Shown piece after piece: positions 13,354-13,957 of a DNA stretch of 13,957 bases. The DNA lies in assembly GCA_937892695.1 (NCBI GenBank), contig CALBJK010000115.1, forward strand, positions 1 to 13,957. Direction: 5' to 3'. Each line of letters begins with the position of its first letter. Position 1 is the stretch's first letter. The translations under genes were made by a program, and so were the position numbers. This DNA comes from an uncultured Prevotella sp. (GTDB lineage: Bacteria > Bacteroidota > Bacteroidia > Bacteroidales > Bacteroidaceae). The notes beneath the pieces were generated by a model, which ran no database searches, was not told the origin of the DNA, and saw nothing but the letters and a program-made list of their open reading frames with translations.

Positions 13354-13957
13354 TATTTCTTAATTATTACGGTTGAACCATTACATCCGGCCACTGAACC
13401 TTTCACAAGGATAAGATTGTGTTCCGGAATAACCTTTAAAACTTTAAGATTCTGGGTGGTAACTCTGTCACAACCCATGTGGCCGCCCATGCGCATTCCC
13501 TTGAACACCTTTGAAGGGTAAGAACAAGCACCGATAGAACCCGGCTTACGCTGACGGTCATCCTGACCGTGAGTGGCTTCACCGACACCGCCGAAATTGT
13601 AACGTTTTACGACTCCCTGAAAACCCTTACCTTTAGATGTTCCGACAACGTCAACATACTGGGTGTCCTTGAACAGTTCTACTGTAATAGTGTCACCGAG
13701 GTTGTATTCCTCGTCAAACTTGAACTCGGCCAAGTGCTTTTTAGGTGTTGTGCCTGCCTTCTTGAAGACTCCCATCTGGGGCTTTGTGGTGCGCTTTTCT
13801 TTTGCCTCACCGAAAGCCACCTGGACAGCTTTGTAACCATCCTTTTCAACGGTCTTCACTTGAGTAACGACACAAGGACCAGCTTCGATAACAGTGCACG
13901 GTACATTTTTACCGTCGGCACTGAAAACGGATGTCATTCCGATTTTTCTTCCAATTA
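13353..13957 (-). CDS. rplC: 50S ribosomal protein uL3 (5' end cut off)
   Basis: Large-subunit assembly initiator that reaches into the peptidyl transferase region. The first ATG in the window (13937) is internal: the frame continues upstream as IGRKIG before MTSVFS, which is the normal N-terminus of uL3, so about four residues lie beyond the edge. Visible are 200 residues. VVGTSKGKGFQGVVKR and GSIGACSYPSKVFKGMRMGG are family hallmarks. The position of the methylated Gln150 of E. coli (GQNQTPGKVF) is Ser here. The stop forms a TAATG with rplD. rpsJ would be expected upstream. Confidence 0.97.
   Translation of the reverse strand, partial: IGRKIGMTSVFSADGKNVPCTVIEAGPCVVTQVKTVEKDGYKAVQVAFGEAKEKRTTKPQMGVFKKAGTTPKKHLAEFKFDEEYNLGDTITVELFKDTQYVDVVGTSKGKGFQGVVKRYNFGGVGEATHGQDDRQRKPGSIGACSYPSKVFKGMRMGGHMGCDRVTTQNLKVLKVIPEHNLILVKGSVAGCNGSTVIIKK

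Noticed and set aside
13935..13937. ATG as the start of rplC
   Set aside because: The frame runs on upstream through IGRKIG, the conserved uL3 N-terminus, so the true start is beyond the window edge.

Overview
The window is one uninterrupted stretch of the large ribosomal-protein super-operon (the S10, spc and alpha operons of E. coli fused end to end). Every gene lies on the minus strand, so transcription runs from the right edge to the left edge. The protein sequences are of Bacteroidota type, and the details fit order Bacteroidales, most likely a Prevotella-like genus. The supporting signs are the style of uL2, uL23, uS4 and uL3, the secY-map-infA-rpmJ order with no adk, and A/T-rich gene starts mostly without Shine-Dalgarno motifs. 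The genus is my inference from remembered family sequences, not from a search.

Layout in transcription order (right to left). S10 part: rplC (5' end cut by the window), rplD, rplW, rplB, rpsS, rplV, rpsC, rplP, rpmC, rpsQ. spc part: rplN, rplX, rplE, rpsN, rpsH, rplF, rplR, rpsE, rpmD, rplO, secY. Then map, infA and rpmJ, followed by the alpha part: rpsM, rpsK, rpsD and rpoA (3' end cut by the window). In total there are 26 protein genes. rpmJ is only 38 codons, and rpoA and rplC run off the two ends. There are no RNA genes, mobile elements, CRISPR arrays or foreign genes.

Spacing is very tight: most gaps are 1-32 nt, two junctions are TAATG overlaps, and the longest gene-free stretch is 83 nt (2020-2103, between rpsM and rpsK). 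I read the gaps for the Bacteroides -7 element (TAnnTTTG) on the coding strand and saw none, and there is no convincing terminator. A single long transcript entering from the right is the simplest reading.

Together the genes build both ribosomal subunits, start translation (IF-1), remove initiator Met (MetAP), insert and export proteins (SecY) and supply the RNA polymerase alpha subunit. This is an ordinary core region and I found no undescribed system. The points worth a second look are small: an 18-residue basic insertion in uL23 near the tunnel exit, a minority of genes that keep Shine-Dalgarno motifs in a lineage that mostly lacks them, zinc-free forms of bL36, uS14 and uS4, and a repeat-bearing spacer between rpsM and rpsK.
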